From NCBI RefSeq assembly GCF_037893015.1, contig NC_133661.1, positions 188,554,491-188,618,490 on the forward strand: DNA of 64,000 nucleotides. The letters are read 5' to 3'. Below, one piece after another: positions 21,228 through 33,649 of this stretch; within the stretch, counting starts at the first letter, position 1; each line of letters opens with the position of its first letter. The position numbers and the translations under genes were made by a program. Source of the DNA: Macrotis lagotis (Eukaryota; Chordata; Mammalia; Peramelemorphia; Peramelidae). The notes under the pieces were generated by a model. The model was not told the DNA's origin. It was given only the letters and a program-made list of their open reading frames with translations, and did not search any database.

Positions 21228-23447
21228 CTATATCTTTCACTGTCTTCTGTTTATTTTATATTTTTTCTCCATGCTATCTTCACTGTGATTGTATTTCCCC
21301 TCTTTTTCACATTATCCATATTACCTAGTATTTTGTTTCTGAATACCGCCACCTTCATTATATTTGCCATCCTATATCCACAACTCCCCTGTTTTTCCCC
21401 TTTTCTCTTTTTTCCCCTTTTTCCTTCTTTTCCTTCTTTTAGATCACCTTTTTCTTCCCCTCCCTGTCTCTTCCCCCCTCCCCTTTTCTCCTTTTAATAC
21501 TTGAAAGGTGAAATGTTTCTGAGTGTGTGTGTAAGTTTTCTTTAAGCCAAGTCTGATGAGAAAAAGATTCAGGTGTTTCTCATTTTTTTCCCTTATTCCC
21601 CTCTATTACAATAGGTCTTTTGCATCTCTTTAGTAATGAAATTTACCCCATTCAATCCCCTCAATCCTCCCATCTTCTTAGTACCCCCCTTTTTAAGGAG
21701 GTAGTGTTTTTAAATAATTCTATCTGAGTCATAGAAAATCATGAGTATCCATTACTTCTGGCAAAGTTTAATTCTCTCTCATAGAGTTACAATTCTTGAG
21801 ATTTATTAGAGTCTTTCTCCAAAATAGGGATATAGCCAGTTTCTTCCCATTGGATAGCAGTCTTGTGTATAAGTTATGAGTGTCTATCACTTCTGGTCAA
21901 GTATATTCTCTCTGATAGAGTCATGGAAATCTTTTTTTCCATGCTGGGATATAAACAGTTTCAAAATATTGGATAGCAGGTTTTTTTTGCTCTTTATCCC
22001 CCCCCCCTTTTTAAAAAAAATCTAGCTTTTGATGTGTCTCTTGAACCTCCTTTTTGATGTCCAAATTTTCTATTTAGCTTAGGTCTTTTCATCAGGAATT
22101 GTTGAAAGTCTCCCTTTCTGTTAAATGACTATCTTTTCCCCTGGAAGAGAAGGCTCAGTTTTGCTGCATAGTGGATTCTTAACTCTATTCCAAGTTCCCT
22201 TGCTCTTCTGAATGTTCCATTCGAGGCCCTTTGATCCCTTAATGTTGATGCAGCCAGGTCTTGTGTAATCCTTACTGTGGCTCCTTGGTATTTAAATTGT
22301 TTCTTTCTGGCTGCTTGCAGGATTTTCTCTTTTATCTGATAGTTCTGGAATTTGGCTGCAACATTCCTTGGTATTTTCATTTTAGGGTCTCTTTCTGGAG
22401 GAGATTGATGTAGTCTTTCAATAATTACTTTGCCCTCTGATTTCATTATATCAGGGCAATTTCCCATCACTAAATCCTGTAATATTAAATCCAGGCTTTT
22501 ATTTTCTCCAATGTTTTCAGGAAGGCCTATAATTCTCAGGTTGTCCATCCTCAATCTATTCTCGAGATCAGTGGTTTTACTGCTGAGGTGTTTTACATTT
22601 TCTTCTATTTTTTTGTGTGGTTTTTTTTTTTGGTTTTGGTTAACAGTTTCTTGCTGTCTCATGAAGTCATTTCCACAGACTAAATTCTTTTTTTTAGAGA
22701 ATCTACAAGTTTTCAGTGATTCTTTGGCTATATGATTCAGGGAGAAATCTTTTCACTATTGGCCTGAGCAACCTCTGCAAGTAACTGACCAAAGTTTGGA
22801 TTTGTTGAATTGTGTGTGGTCTAGTTTTGGTAGTCTAGAGTTGGACTCAACTTGCTGGGGGGTGGGGTTAAATAGGTTGAGTAGCTTAAATACTTAACTC
22901 ATGTTTTATGTTGTTTTTTGCTCCTTTTATTTCAATAAAGGCTTAAAAGTGGAGTTAAAGTTTAGAACTAAGTCTACCTTATCTGACCTTTAATTCAGAC
23001 AAGGTTTTGCAAAATGTTCATTGATTCATACTTATTTTTTTCTTCTCCAGCTAGAGACCAGAACTATTCACCTACACCCTGGAATCATGGTCTAGAATGC
23101 TAGCTAGAATGCATTCTTACTCCTATCACTGATTTTGAATCTTTTTCTGTCCCAGTTCTTCTGGCCTTGGTATTCAATTTTGGCCCCCTTACCAACTCTG
23201 GTCATTAGGATATGCCTCAACTCTGCAGCTGTCTTGACACTACCTCCTCTGATGCCATATTGTGTTCTTGGCCAACTTTCATTCTGGTATCTACCAACTT
23301 TACTATTTATCTTCTTAAGATGACCTGGGCAGTAAAAATGGCTTTATCAATCAGAGTTAAGGTTGGTATGATTTCTAAGTCATTAAAAATTGTTTTGGAT
23401 TAACTGAACAAAAATGCTATCATTCAATCATCTTGGCTCTTCATCTA
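21040..23447 (-). mobile_element. HAL1-like half-LINE (5' UTR, ORF1, 3' UTR; no ORF2)
   Basis: The 5' end near 23447 has GAAGAGCCAAGATGATTGAA. The 5' UTR runs to about 22780. ORF1 occupies roughly 22780-22129, with an open 177-codon stretch at 22129-22662 that covers the end of the coiled coil, the RRM region (RMDNLRIIGLPEN) and the C-terminal domain (VAAKFQNYQIKEKILQAARK and TVRITQDLAAST). About 1.1 kb of C-rich 3' UTR follows directly to an L1-type 3' end, with no endonuclease or reverse transcriptase. HAL1 elements are known to lack ORF2 and depend on L1. No SINE-like modules are seen in its 3' region, unlike the copies at 38001 and 59409. Confidence 0.65.
21166..21230. repeat. (TA)n microsatellite
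   Basis: TA runs interrupted by CATAA units, located near the 3' end of the HAL1-like element. Confidence 0.9.
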
Positions 23448-23689
23448 TGTATTTTTAATCTGTATATGGTCTTTGCTTTTCATCAACAACGAACAATTCT
23501 GATATATAATTCTTGTATTATATTGTTGTAAGCAATCTATATTTATCACACGTATATTACACACTTTGTATTTGCACATGGGTTATGTCTCTAGAATAAT
23601 TTGACTGTGACTATACCAAAATATATTTTTTAAAAAAATGCAAAAATGGCAGATCCAGGCAATATTTGACCTACTAATTTTTCCCTAAA

Positions 23690-23885
23690 TTACAATAAAA
23701 GACCTCCCTGTGACACTTATTAGAAAGGCAATCTTGAGAAATTTAAAGTTATTTAAATTCTCTAAGTCTTAGTTTTCTCAGCTTTAAAATGGGAATAAAA
23801 CTGTAATGTTCTACTTCATGGGATTGTTTTGAAGAAAGTAATAAATTGCAAAACAATAAAATGTGAGATATTATTATATAGAATT
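23690..23885 (+). repeat. MIR-like SINE
   Basis: 'TCTCTAAGTCTTAGTTTTCTCAGCTTTAAAATGGGAATAAAA' followed by 'CTTCATGGGATTGTTTTGAAGAAAG' is a clear MIR 3' half. Confidence 0.75.
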
Positions 23886-24454
23886 AAAATTTATTCTCTG
23901 GAAAAAAAGAAAGATATTAACTTCCTTTTCAGATTATTTGATTTTGCATTACACAGAATTAGTCCCTTTTGAAAAGGAAAGGAGCAAGTAAATGGTGATG
24001 CTTAAAATGGATAGAAGATAGTTCATTGAATGGGTGCAAAATAAAACTGAATTTTGTTGGCTATTATTAAATAAATGTAGTGAATAAAGAGCAACTTGTA
24101 AAAAATTTTAAATTTTGCAGTTCAAAAACATCTAAAGGACTTTTGAGATGAAAAGAGAAGAATAGTAGATTAAAGAAGACTTAGATTCAGGAAGACCAGA
24201 ACTTTGTGTCCCCAAGTCACTGAAGAATTAACACTGTATTGGTGGAAGGAGTTTTCTCACTAGGAGTTCTCTATACTATTTGTGTCAATTTCAGATAGAA
24301 ATGGATCCCTGTGGAGATATATTGACTTTGAAAACCACTAATAAACTTTGCCAATATTACTTTGTGTTTTTATGTATTTTATTAAATATTTGTTGAACAT
24401 ATTAATTTCATTAAATATTATTAAATATATCTTTAATGTTTCATGCCTATTGAA
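23886..24454. other. no gene or recognised repeat
   Basis: AT-rich non-coding sequence. Nothing was recognised. Confidence 0.4.
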
Positions 24455-24950
24455 GAATTTTGAAGATATTGATGCAGATAAACCTGGGCATGGGAGTGAT
24501 GAGATCAGTTGGAGACAAGCTTTGCTTCTTCCTTTATCATTTAACCTGAGGGCCTGACTTTCAACCTGATTTGGATTGCATTGTTTTCTGGTGGGACAGC
24601 AGGGGAGCACAGGCCCTGGAAACACCCAAGACCATCCAAAGGAGATCAGTCCCCAAAAGGCAAAATCTCCAATGCAGGACTTGGGTTGCTCCCAGGTTAC
24701 CACCCCCTCCCATGGACTTTGGGAGAGAATTTAAGGAGATCTAGGAAGGGGCTCACTCTTTTTTACCTTCTGGTGTCCTGCTGAACCCTGGTCATCTGGC
24801 CTGGCAACTTTAATCAGCAATCCACATGGTCTTCTTTTTAAATCTTTTTAACTTTTCTATTACTTTCTTAATATGTTGTAACTTCCTTTAATAAATCTCT
24901 ATTTTCTTTCCAAAACCTGCATTCTGAGTCTGAGTCACAATTCATTGCAT
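24455..24950 (+). mobile_element. candidate solo LTR of an endogenous retrovirus (fossil)
   Basis: The stretch is more GC-rich than its surroundings and has LTR-like order. A U3-like part comes first, then a TTTAAGG promoter-like box near 24730, then a region with AATAAA near 24890 and a U5-like end with CA near 24950, followed by TGG as expected of a primer-binding site. No internal viral genes are present. The 5' edge and any target duplication are uncertain. The family is not assigned. The frames at 24338-24784 are by-products. Confidence 0.45.
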
Positions 24951-24965
24951 GGCAGAACTGAACCC

Positions 24966-25849
24966 AAGAAATAAATCAGCAGCAGCAATATGAGTTGCTC
25001 TTTATAAATGAAATCATAGTTCTGATTTTTTTTAATTGTCAATAATGGAAGGGAAAATAAAAGATGATGATTTTGGTATAATTGAACTGTGTGTATAAGA
25101 ACTGGGGTAACATTTTTGTATCTTTAAGAACATCATTAATCAAGAACATTCAGATTAAATTCAAGGAAAAATAAATCAGTAGCCGGGCTTACTAAAAGGC
25201 ACTTGAAAGCCTTCCTAGAAACTGTGTTACAAGATATGTAGGCCAAAAAAATTCTGACTCATTAAATTTGTTTGAACTGTCTCCACAATTCTTAAAGCTA
25301 TTTATATTCATTTTTGTCACTTCTTCTACCCATTGTTTCCCATATCACAAAAGCAAAAGGTCATACATATCTGATCCTACCCATAGCAGAGCAATGGACT
25401 TTAATTATTGCATTGAGAAATCATATTTTCTTCATGGTTAATGACACTTTTCTGGATCATGTTTACAATTAAACATCAAGTAATGATTGAATCAATGAAT
25501 AATTAATTATCCTTTGTCAATTTAGTCCTCTTTATATAGTTATCTTCAGTTATCAAATAAATAACATAGAGTGTGAAAGCATTCAATAAAAATTTCAATG
25601 AATATAAGCTATTGAACAAAAAAAGAGTAAAAATGGAAGGTAAGGGATTTTTGAATTTCTTTTAAATTTTGGCATTCATTAAAACTCATCTGAGTTTCTT
25701 GGGGCTTTGGAATGTCTGTCAATGTTTCATGTCAAGATGACTCTAGGTAAAAGTTTCTTATGAAAAGAAACATGGAATAAGGTTAAATAGGATTGTTATA
25801 AACTCTTCAAAAATCACAAAAAATTCAAATTGACCTTTAGAGACAAAGC
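24966..25849. other. no gene or recognised repeat
   Basis: AT-rich non-coding sequence without recognised content. Confidence 0.4.
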
Positions 25850-26010
25850 TGACAGAGTGTGGATATGTAAGCAGGAAGGAATTAAGCTCAAATCCTACCT
25901 TGTTCAAATTTAGTCACACTAAACCTTAACAAGTACCTTAACTTCAAAGAGATTCAGTTTCCCTATCTGTAAAAAAAGGGGGTTGATCTTGAGAGTCCTT
26001 TTCATGTATT
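25850..26010 (+). repeat. MIR-like SINE
   Basis: 'TTAACTTCAAAGAGATTCAGTTTCCCTATCTGTAAAAAAAGGGGG' then 'TTGATCTTGAGAGTCC' is the MIR core and tail. The head contains 'GCTCAAATCCTACC'. Confidence 0.65.
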
Positions 26011-26044
26011 TCTTGGACAAGTGACTGATTTTGTAACTATTTTT

Positions 26045-26395
26045 TACACAGAAAACTCTAAATTCTTGATATTTTTTATTGAATATCCCTTGTTCTGGAA
26101 CTCTCTCTTGCTCTTCATTTAAACCTCCTGGCTACCCTCCATCCTTTCAAATATCACAATAATATCTTTCTACGAAGACTTTCTTAATCCTCTTTAATTT
26201 AATTAGTCTTTTATCCTCTATATACCTTGTTCACTGGTTGCATATTGTCTCAGTTATTAGACTGTGAGCTCCTTGAGAACAGGACTACTTTTTTTGTGCA
26301 CTGGTGATTTTCTTTTAATCCTTAATGCTTAATATAGTGATTGGCACATAGTAAGCATTTAATAAAAGTTTGTTGACTTGACAATATACCTTCCT
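26045..26395 (+). repeat. L2 LINE 3' end
   Basis: The 3' end is well preserved: TTAGACTGTGAGCTCCTTGA, 'GAACAGGACTACTTTTT', 'TTGGCACATAGTAAGCATTTAATAAAAGTTTG'. Upstream, 'GAACTCTCTCTTGCTCTTC' and 'GAAGACTTTCTTAATCC' fit the L2 coding end. Confidence 0.85.
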
Positions 26396-27679
26396 AGTTT
26401 GAAATACATGATCTGTGTTCCATGTGGGATGTGTCATTTCTTGAAATTACAAAGAAACAATTTAAAAGTTCTCCCTATGTCCCTGGAAAAGCAAAGAATG
26501 CTGTAATAATTCCCATAGCAAGATGATTTCATTCCACAAACATTTTCCTATTGGTCACTGACAACTGTGGTTAATTTTCTGAGTTTTAATTTTAACTTAA
26601 TTGGAAGATAAATGAGTTTTATTAGTGTAAATGTGTCTAATTTCAAAGAATCGTGGTTTTGGATGCTCTTCTTCTCTTTCCTGACGCTGTTTGTTTTGAG
26701 CCTGCTTCAGAACTGGTAGGTAGAATTAAATAAGATTTATCCACTACAAAGTTACAAATTGTGCACCATGTAACCAAATATAAAATGGGTCAGAAGGTGA
26801 AGTTTTAGCTTACCAATATTTTAAAAATAAAAAAGACTTTGATACTTAGAATTATCCCAGTGACTTAAGATATTTTAGCTGTTTTTTGCTTCAATAGTAT
26901 CACTCCTGTTTCCTGTTCTTGGAATCCTCATGTAACTTAGACTTTTGACTCCTCTAATTAAAATTATAGGAAAATATGGGCAAAAGGAAAATAATTTACT
27001 TTTAATGAAGACAGAACAGAGAAGAAACTAACAAGTACCAATGAACTATAAGGAAATATTTTGGTAAACCCAGGGACTGTTTGCTCATTTGATATAATTA
27101 AAAGGCTTTTCAAAATTCAGCATCCATTCTAGATTTTTGTGGAACATGTGAGGAAAGATGTCTTTGTTATCCTGATTCAGTAAGGGTGATAATGATGGTT
27201 ATTTCCATTTATTAGTAGGACAGAGACTGTAACTAGACCTTTCCTGACACTTGATATATCATAAATATCAGAATGCAGGAAATTATGCACACTTCTCGTG
27301 TTCATTTCAGGGAAAATAAATATGCATTGTTATGATGAATTGAACTTTTGTCTATTGATATCTATTGAATATTAGTGAAGATAAAGATAAATGTTTTGAG
27401 TAAAGTCTCACAATTAACATGGGGAATTCATTATATTAGAAAGACATAAATAATTTTCTTTTGACATAATTTTATCAAAAGTACTAGAAGCAAACTTGTT
27501 CAGGTGTCTAGAAATTTTCACTATGTAGCCAGTTATTGCACAAGAACCATTGAGAGATATGAGTGATGTTTCATCTAGTTTGTTCCATTCTGTACTTCAT
27601 CAGCAAAATTATACTTTAGATCAAAGAAGTAGGCTAGAAAAAGTTTATCTCAAAAGACTAAATTCTCTCTCTTTTTTTA
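26396..27679. other. no gene or recognised repeat
   Basis: AT-rich sequence with no convincing frame or repeat. Confidence 0.4.
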
Positions 27680-28024
27680 CAAATTTACATTTTTTTCCAA
27701 ATGTTACTTTATTCTACTTTTTCCAATTATGTGCAAAGATATTTTTGACATTCATCTTTTTGTAAGCTTTTGATTTCTACATTTTCTACCTTCCTTCCTT
27801 CCCTTTCCTCTCCCCATGACAGGGAGTAATCTGATATGTTATACATGCATAATCATATTTCATATATTTCTATATTAGTCATGTAGTAAAAGAAGAATCA
27901 GAACTAAAGGAAAACAGTATGAGAAAGAAAAAAATCATAGCACAAGCTTTGAAAAATGAAACTGGTATGCTATGATCTGCATTCAGGGTTCATAGTTTTT
28001 CCTCTGGATGTGGATGATATTTTC
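27680..28024 (-). mobile_element. L1 3' end, 5' truncated
   Basis: It is collinear with 34205-34530: 'TTCCAATTATGTGCAAAGATATTTTTGACATTCATCTTTTTGTAAGCTTTTG', 'CTCCCCATGACAGGGAGTAATCTGATAT', and 'TCTGCATTCAGGGTTCATAGTTTTTCCTCTGG'. Confidence 0.75.
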
Positions 28025-28370
28025 CATCACAAGGCAGACCTAGATTCTTACAAGTTATTTCACTTGCTGTATGACTTCTGGCAAATTACTTAGCCTCTCT
28101 GAGTCCTAAATGCCTTATCTGAAACATAAGGATAACAGTATTTGTACTCTTTGTTTCAGAAGGGAGTTGTGAGAAAAGATCTCTGAAAACTAATTTCTAG
28201 GTGGAAAAATATGAGATATTGGCAATGTGATTAAGCTTATTGCTATAGAAGGGTATTTGGAAGCAAAACTGCTAAGTTAGGGCTTTCTTGATTTAAATTA
28301 TCAAACGTTTTAGAGATAGCAAAGAACTTAAAATGCTCTATAAATACTGTGGAAGCTTGGTATGATGAAG
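28025..28370 (+). repeat. MIR-like SINE
   Basis: 'CTTAGCCTCTCTGAGTCCTAAATGCCTTATCTGAAACATAAGGATAA' is the MIR core, and 'CAAAGAACTTAAAATGCTCTATAAATACTG' is the tail. The middle looks expanded or carries a small insertion. Confidence 0.6.
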
Positions 28371-28527
28371 ATGAAGACAATATATAAAAACAAGCCTTAC
28401 AATAAATGACAAGAAATGGATATTAATTGAATATGAATTTTCTGTACGTATTGTAGAAGTGAAAAATATGCATGCACAATAACAAACATCTCTCTGAATT
28501 TTAAATAAATTTGTTTAATATCCATAA

Positions 28528-28853
28528 CATATATATATATATATATATCAAACATATTATATATCTATAGGCATATGTATGTATACCCACATGTATATGT
28601 AGACATGCATTTATATACAAATGTCCATGTGTGCTTATATGTTTGTATGCCCCCATATATGTATATATATATATATGTATATATATGTATGTATATTCAA
28701 ATATACACAGAAGTATTCTTGAAACTTAATGCAATTTTTGCCCTAAGATTTTTGGGATATTATATATTTGGCATATTTTACAAATGCATTCATTTATATA
28801 TACATGTATGAATCCATTTATATATATATGTATGTGTGTGCAATTGTGTGCAT

Positions 28854-28894
<41 letters not shown>

Positions 28895-28905
28895 TGTATT
28901 TATAT
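28528..28905. repeat. complex (TA)n/(TATG)n microsatellite region
   Basis: Several TA and TATG/CATA arrays are separated by short unique stretches. Frames at 28575-28811 and 28836-29084 encode Y-I-H repeats produced by these arrays. Confidence 0.85.
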
Positions 28906-29109
28906 GTAACAAACACAACTTTCTGATAAATTTCTACATGCTGCTTCCAAATTTCTCCTTCTTGGTAAGCATACAGACTTTTCACATGCCTGAAACTTTT
29001 TCTTTCTCTCTCTCTTCCTCATCTCTACTTAATTCTTTCTTTTTCTTCATGAGATCATATTTTATTATTTCACTGTCTTTCTAAACTCTCTTATTTATAA
29101 GAAGTTATT

Positions 29110-29625
29110 TAGTCCAATTTTATGCCAACAAATATAATAATTTAAGTGAAATTAAATAGAAAAGCACAAACTTCCCAGATTATCAAAAGAGGAAATAAAA
29201 TATCTAAATAGATCTATTTTTGAAAAAAGAAATTGAACAGACCATAAATGAGTTTCCTAAAAAAGGACCAAGATTAGATGGATTTACAAATGAATTTTAT
29301 CAAACATTTAAATATCTATCAATTCCAATGTTAAATAAATAATTTGGACTATTAGAGAATGAAGGGATCCTGCCAAAATCCTTTTATAAAAAAAATAATA
29401 CTTATATCTAAACCAGGAAAAGTAGTAGTAAAAGAAAATTACAGATCAATTAATTAATAAGATTCAAAAATACTAAATAAAATGGCTAGCTAAAAGATAA
29501 AATATATTGCAAAAGTTATACATTATGACCAACTGGGATTTCTACCAAGATGTTTTAGCATAAGGAGAACTATTAACATAATTGATGACATCAATAATAA
29601 GAATGATAAAATCATATCATAATAT
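29110..29625 (+). mobile_element. L1 ORF2 fragment (reverse transcriptase region)
   Basis: It is collinear, on the plus strand, with the reverse complement of 37300-37760. 'GGACCAAGATTAGATGGATTTACAAATGAATTTTATCAAACATTTAA' corresponds to [16 protein letters not shown], and 'CCTTTTATAAAAAAAATAATACTTATATCTAAACCAGG' to [14 protein letters not shown]. Frames are broken, so it is non-functional. Confidence 0.75.
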
Positions 29626-29872
29626 TGCCCAAATTTTCTTGGCTTCCTTGTTGATTTTCTTTATTTCTCTGTCATGCACTTTTTTTGCTATATTCTTCCT
29701 TACCTGCCTACCTCACCCTAAAAAAATCAAGCATGGAAATGTATTGTTTTATATTCAATCCTTTGTGATAGTCTGCTATGTACTGTCAAATTTTTTTTTA
29801 ATTTTGTATTTAAGTGCAAGACAGTCATATATCTATTAGACTGCATGTTTCCTGCAGACAAATGTCATTTTT

Positions 29873-30041
29873 GTTTGTTTGGGGGGGGGGTTGTTGTTTT
29901 TTAGGGTTTTTTTTTTTTTGCAAAGCAAATGGGGTTAAGTGGCTTGCCCAATTATTATTAAGTGTGTGAGACCTGATTTGAACTCAGGTACTCCTGACTC
30001 TAGGGCCGGTTCTCTATCCACTGCGCCACCTAGCCGCCTCC
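29873..30041 (-). repeat. tRNA-derived marsupial SINE
   Basis: A G9/T-rich tail precedes AAATGGGGTTAAGTGGCTTG, GATTTGAACTCAGGTACTCC and GCGCCACCTAGCCGCCTC. A perfect 15-bp target-site duplication ACAAATGTCATTTTT lies at 29858-29872 and 30042-30056. It lacks about 20 bp after GGCTTGCCCAA compared with other copies. Confidence 0.92.
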
Positions 30042-30056
30042 ACAAATGTCATTTTT

Positions 30057-30869
30057 AATGTTCAATTTGACCACTTCATAACCGTTTGTATACATATAAG
30101 GGACCTAATATTTGATGAATTGAATTGAAACAAATGGAATTGTCTTGATGGAAATATGACATTCCCTTTGCTCCAAGTTAAGTTTTTCCAGCTTACTTGT
30201 TTGTGTACTTGGGAAGAAGGGGTAAAAATTCTTTTGGGGGGGCTTATCGTGAGATTTCTCTTGATAATTATCTTAATAATCAGACTAATTTCTTTTTATT
30301 GTCCCTCTGATTTAACTTCATGTTCAGTTCCCAAGGTAATTCTGTTCATCTAGTAGCATTGCCTCATTCCCCCACAATTAATTATAAATATTTTTAATAA
30401 TTATTTGAGATGATGGAGAAAAGAGACAAGGCAAGTATAGCCTGTAAGAAGGTTTCACATTCTACTCTCTTGGTTTACAGAAGTTTCTCCCTATAAGGGG
30501 TTTCTCAGTAGGATATTTGACTGGGTATCATTGCTGAGCCAGATCAGAATCCTAGGTTAGGAGAGAAAAAAAAAAAGACCTTTCTTATAAATGTCCCTTC
30601 AGATTCCATATACCTTTATTAGTATTCTTCCTGCAGAGTATTAGTGATATGTTAATGAATATTTTTAATTGTTCAGGCATGATGGTACTTTCCAAGAGCT
30701 TTTGGTTGTCTATTGAGTGTGCAGAGTTTTTGGTCTTATGATGTCATATGACAAAGGCCAGCAGATACCATTGGAGCTCAGGATTAGAAAAAGGAAAGAT
30801 ATTTTAGAATGAAAAGTGTCAATCTGAGACTTGTTCTAATATTAAAAGGTGGAAATATCAATGAATTAG
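30057..30869. other. no gene or recognised repeat
   Basis: AT-rich non-coding sequence. The 65-residue frame at 30156-30353 has no family features. Confidence 0.4.
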
Positions 30870-31000
30870 AAATTTCAAAACCTTAGCTCAGCTACAAGAG
30901 TAATCTTAGATAAGTCATATATAACCTACATTGGTCTCAGTTTCCCGAGAGCCTCAACTAGATGATATCTAGGACTAAAGCTCCTATCTAATTAGGGAAT
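30870..31000 (+). repeat. MIR-like SINE, 3' half
   Basis: 'CTACATTGGTCTCAGTTTCCC' and 'CAACTAGATGATATCTAGGACTAAAGCTCC' fit a diverged MIR. Confidence 0.5.
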
Positions 31001-32039
31001 TATTATTGAAATTTTATATAAAAACAACTTCTTTAAAGTACAGAATAGTTAGAAGAAGTTATCCAAAATACTTAACCTTTAACTCTATAAAAGTAATAGT
31101 AAAGTTTTCCGTTCTTTCTTTTTTAAAAATTTTGGTTTTCATGTCTAAGAGCATGCACGCTCTTTATGGGTATATATATCTATATATCTATATCTATATC
31201 TATATAGATAGATAGATATAGATATAGATATAATTAACAAGCATTCGCTTACTTTTTCTGTATATTTTCCCAATTAAAAATAAGATGAAGCTCCTATAAT
31301 AACTAAACTAATTTAGTAGTGACATAGGAAAGTGACTTAGACATGTAATTATCTGACATAAATATATAGAAGAATAAACCATAATTTCCAAAATTACATT
31401 AAATTACATTTTTACGTATTTACAAAATTCTTTAAAATATGAGTCTGCATTATATACAAAATAACATTTGGACTAAAGGTATTTGCATTTCTGGCAGAAA
31501 AATTGCAAAAAATTATCTATCTTGCCCCTTGCAAGCTTAGAGTTTCTGAAAAATTTATAGCTGGTATTAGAGTAGAGAAAGAGAGGTACAAGTATTCCTA
31601 ATTGTGTAAGCTTCCCTCCCTTTCTTGTTCTAGGAAAAGTTTGAGGGAATTTTAAACAGAGAGAAAAATACGTCAGAAAAGGTTCTGGATGAGAAGGGAC
31701 TGTGAAAATCCTTGAGCTCTTTTTTTTTTAACCTGGTAGGAAATAGAAAATTTGTTTTTTCTTTTTAACCCTTTACTCTTCCTTTCCTGAAGTTGAATAA
31801 TTTTTACTTTATTTTTTAAAATAAATTATATTGATGTTTTTACATCACCATTATTTTACTTTATCCTATTAAGCCCGGAAACTTATCCTATATAAAATAA
31901 TATTTATTAAAGACAGAAAAAGAGAATAATCAGCATAACTTATCATTGAATAATTGAATAACATAACTCAATACATCTGATAGAGTAAATTTCATTAGAA
32001 TACAAATAATTGAACAATTGATAAATTGTTTTTAGATGA
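31001..32039. other. no gene; palindromic TATC/GATA tract inside
   Basis: AT-rich sequence with no gene. The only notable structure is the microsatellite palindrome at 31170-31232, listed separately. Confidence 0.4.
31170..31232. repeat. (TATC)n-(GATA)n inverted microsatellite
   Basis: TATATC units on the left are mirrored by GATATA units on the right around TATATAGATAG. The two arms can pair as a hairpin of about 20-25 bp. Confidence 0.85.
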
Positions 32040-32843
32040 AATTAAACTTATCTATAGTAAAATGAAAAGAGGCTGTAAATCACTATTGATTAGAGAAACA
32101 AAAATTAAAACAACTCTAAGTACCACCTCACACTATCAGATTGACTAATATGACATAAAGGGAAAATCATAAATTTTGGAGGTGATGTGAGAAAACTGGA
32201 AGACTAATGCACTATTGCTAGACAATTGTGAACTGAACCAACCATTCTGGAGAGCAATTAGAAACTATGAAGGGCTATAAAACTGTGCATACCCTTTGAT
32301 TCAGAAATTCTGCAACTAGGAATGTATCCCAATGAGATCTGAAAAAGAGAAAAAGACCTATGTGTGTGAAAATATTTATAGCAGCCCTTTTTGTGGTGGC
32401 AAATAATTGGATGTTGAGAGAATGCCCGTAAATCTGAACAAGTTTTAGTATATGAAGGTTGTTGAATGTTATTATTTGATAAGAAATCATGAGCAGGCAA
32501 ATTTAAAAAATCTGAAATGATTTATATGAACTAATGCTGAATGAAGTCAGCAGTACCAGGAGAACATTATATACATTAAAGTCATCACTGTATGATGATA
32601 AACTATGATAAGACTTAGTTCTTAATACGATGATCAAAGGCAATTCCAATAGATGGAAAATGCCATCCACATGAAGTCAAAGAACTATGGAGTCTGAATG
32701 AAGGCCAAATCATACTATTTTTACTTTTAAAATTTCATTTTTTAGTTTTTCTTTCTCATGGGTTTTTTCATTTTTGATATTTTTTTCACAGCATAACTAA
32801 CATGGAAGCATGTTTAACAAGATTGTGTGTGTATATATAAATA

Positions 32844-32879
<36 letters not shown>

Positions 32880-33015
32880 TACATCACTCAATTTGGTTTC
32901 TTGGAGAGAGGGGAGGAAAGAAAGGAAGGGAAATACTTGTAGCTCAAAATCTTACAAAAATGAATGTTGAAAAATATCCTGACATATAATTGGAAAAAAA
33001 TACTATTAAAAAATC
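32040..33015 (+). mobile_element. L1 3' end, 5' truncated
   Basis: The ORF2 C-terminal tail and 3' UTR are readable: 'CACCTCACACTATCAGATTGACTAATATGAC', 'AGAAAACTGGAAGACTAATGCACTATTG', 'ATTCTGGAGAGCAATTAGAAACTATG', 'CTGAATGAAGTCAGCAGTACCAGGAGAACATTATATACATTAA', and an end at 'AAAAATATCCTGACATATAATTGG'. A (TA)n tract at about 32840-32878 has expanded in the 3' UTR. Confidence 0.85.
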
Positions 33016-33114
33016 TAAAGATATTTTCATTGTGCAACACTCCTGGTCTTCCCACTTCTCAAAAATTGTGAGATAAAAAATGTTTTTCAAATCTCTTCTT
33101 TTGAATTATGCTTA

Positions 33115-33625
33115 TTATTTTTTAAAAATTTATCTTTTAAGATTCAGTTTTTAAATGAGTTTTGAGTTTTTTCCCTCCATCTCACCTCCTCCTGCATCTA
33201 CTAAGAAGGCAAGAAATGTGATATCAATTATTATGAAATCATAAAAGGTACAGTTACAAATTAACAGCATGACTAATTTGCAACTAATTTGTTAACAAGG
33301 AAAAAGTGAAGAAAAAAATGAAAATAAAATTTTCCTTCAATATGCACTCAGACTCCATCAGTTCTTTCTCTGGAGCTGGATGTCATCTTTCATCTTAAGT
33401 CTTTCAGTACTGTCATTAACCATTATAATTATTATGTTAGATAAGTTGCTTACAGTTGTACTTTGTACAACATTCCTATTATTGTGTACTATATCATCCT
33501 AAGTCTGCTCATTTTGCTTTCTTTGAATTCATGTAAGTTTGCTCCAACTTTTCTGAAAATATCTGCTCATCCTTTTTCATAACACAAGTGTACACCATCA
33601 CAGTAATATAAAACTATGAAAATGA
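33115..33625 (-). mobile_element. L1 3' UTR fragment
   Basis: 'CACTCAGACTCCATCAGTTCTTTCTCTGGAGCTGGATG' and 'CATCCTAAGTCTGCTCATTTTGCTTTC' parallel the 3' region at 35080-35270. Confidence 0.65.
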
Positions 33626-33649
33626 TTACTCTTGTGTGGTACTAACTAT

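Noticed and set aside
24338-24784. Frames of 67-121 residues as a gene near 24.5 kb
   Set aside because: They lie in the LTR-like interval, overlap on both strands and match no protein family.
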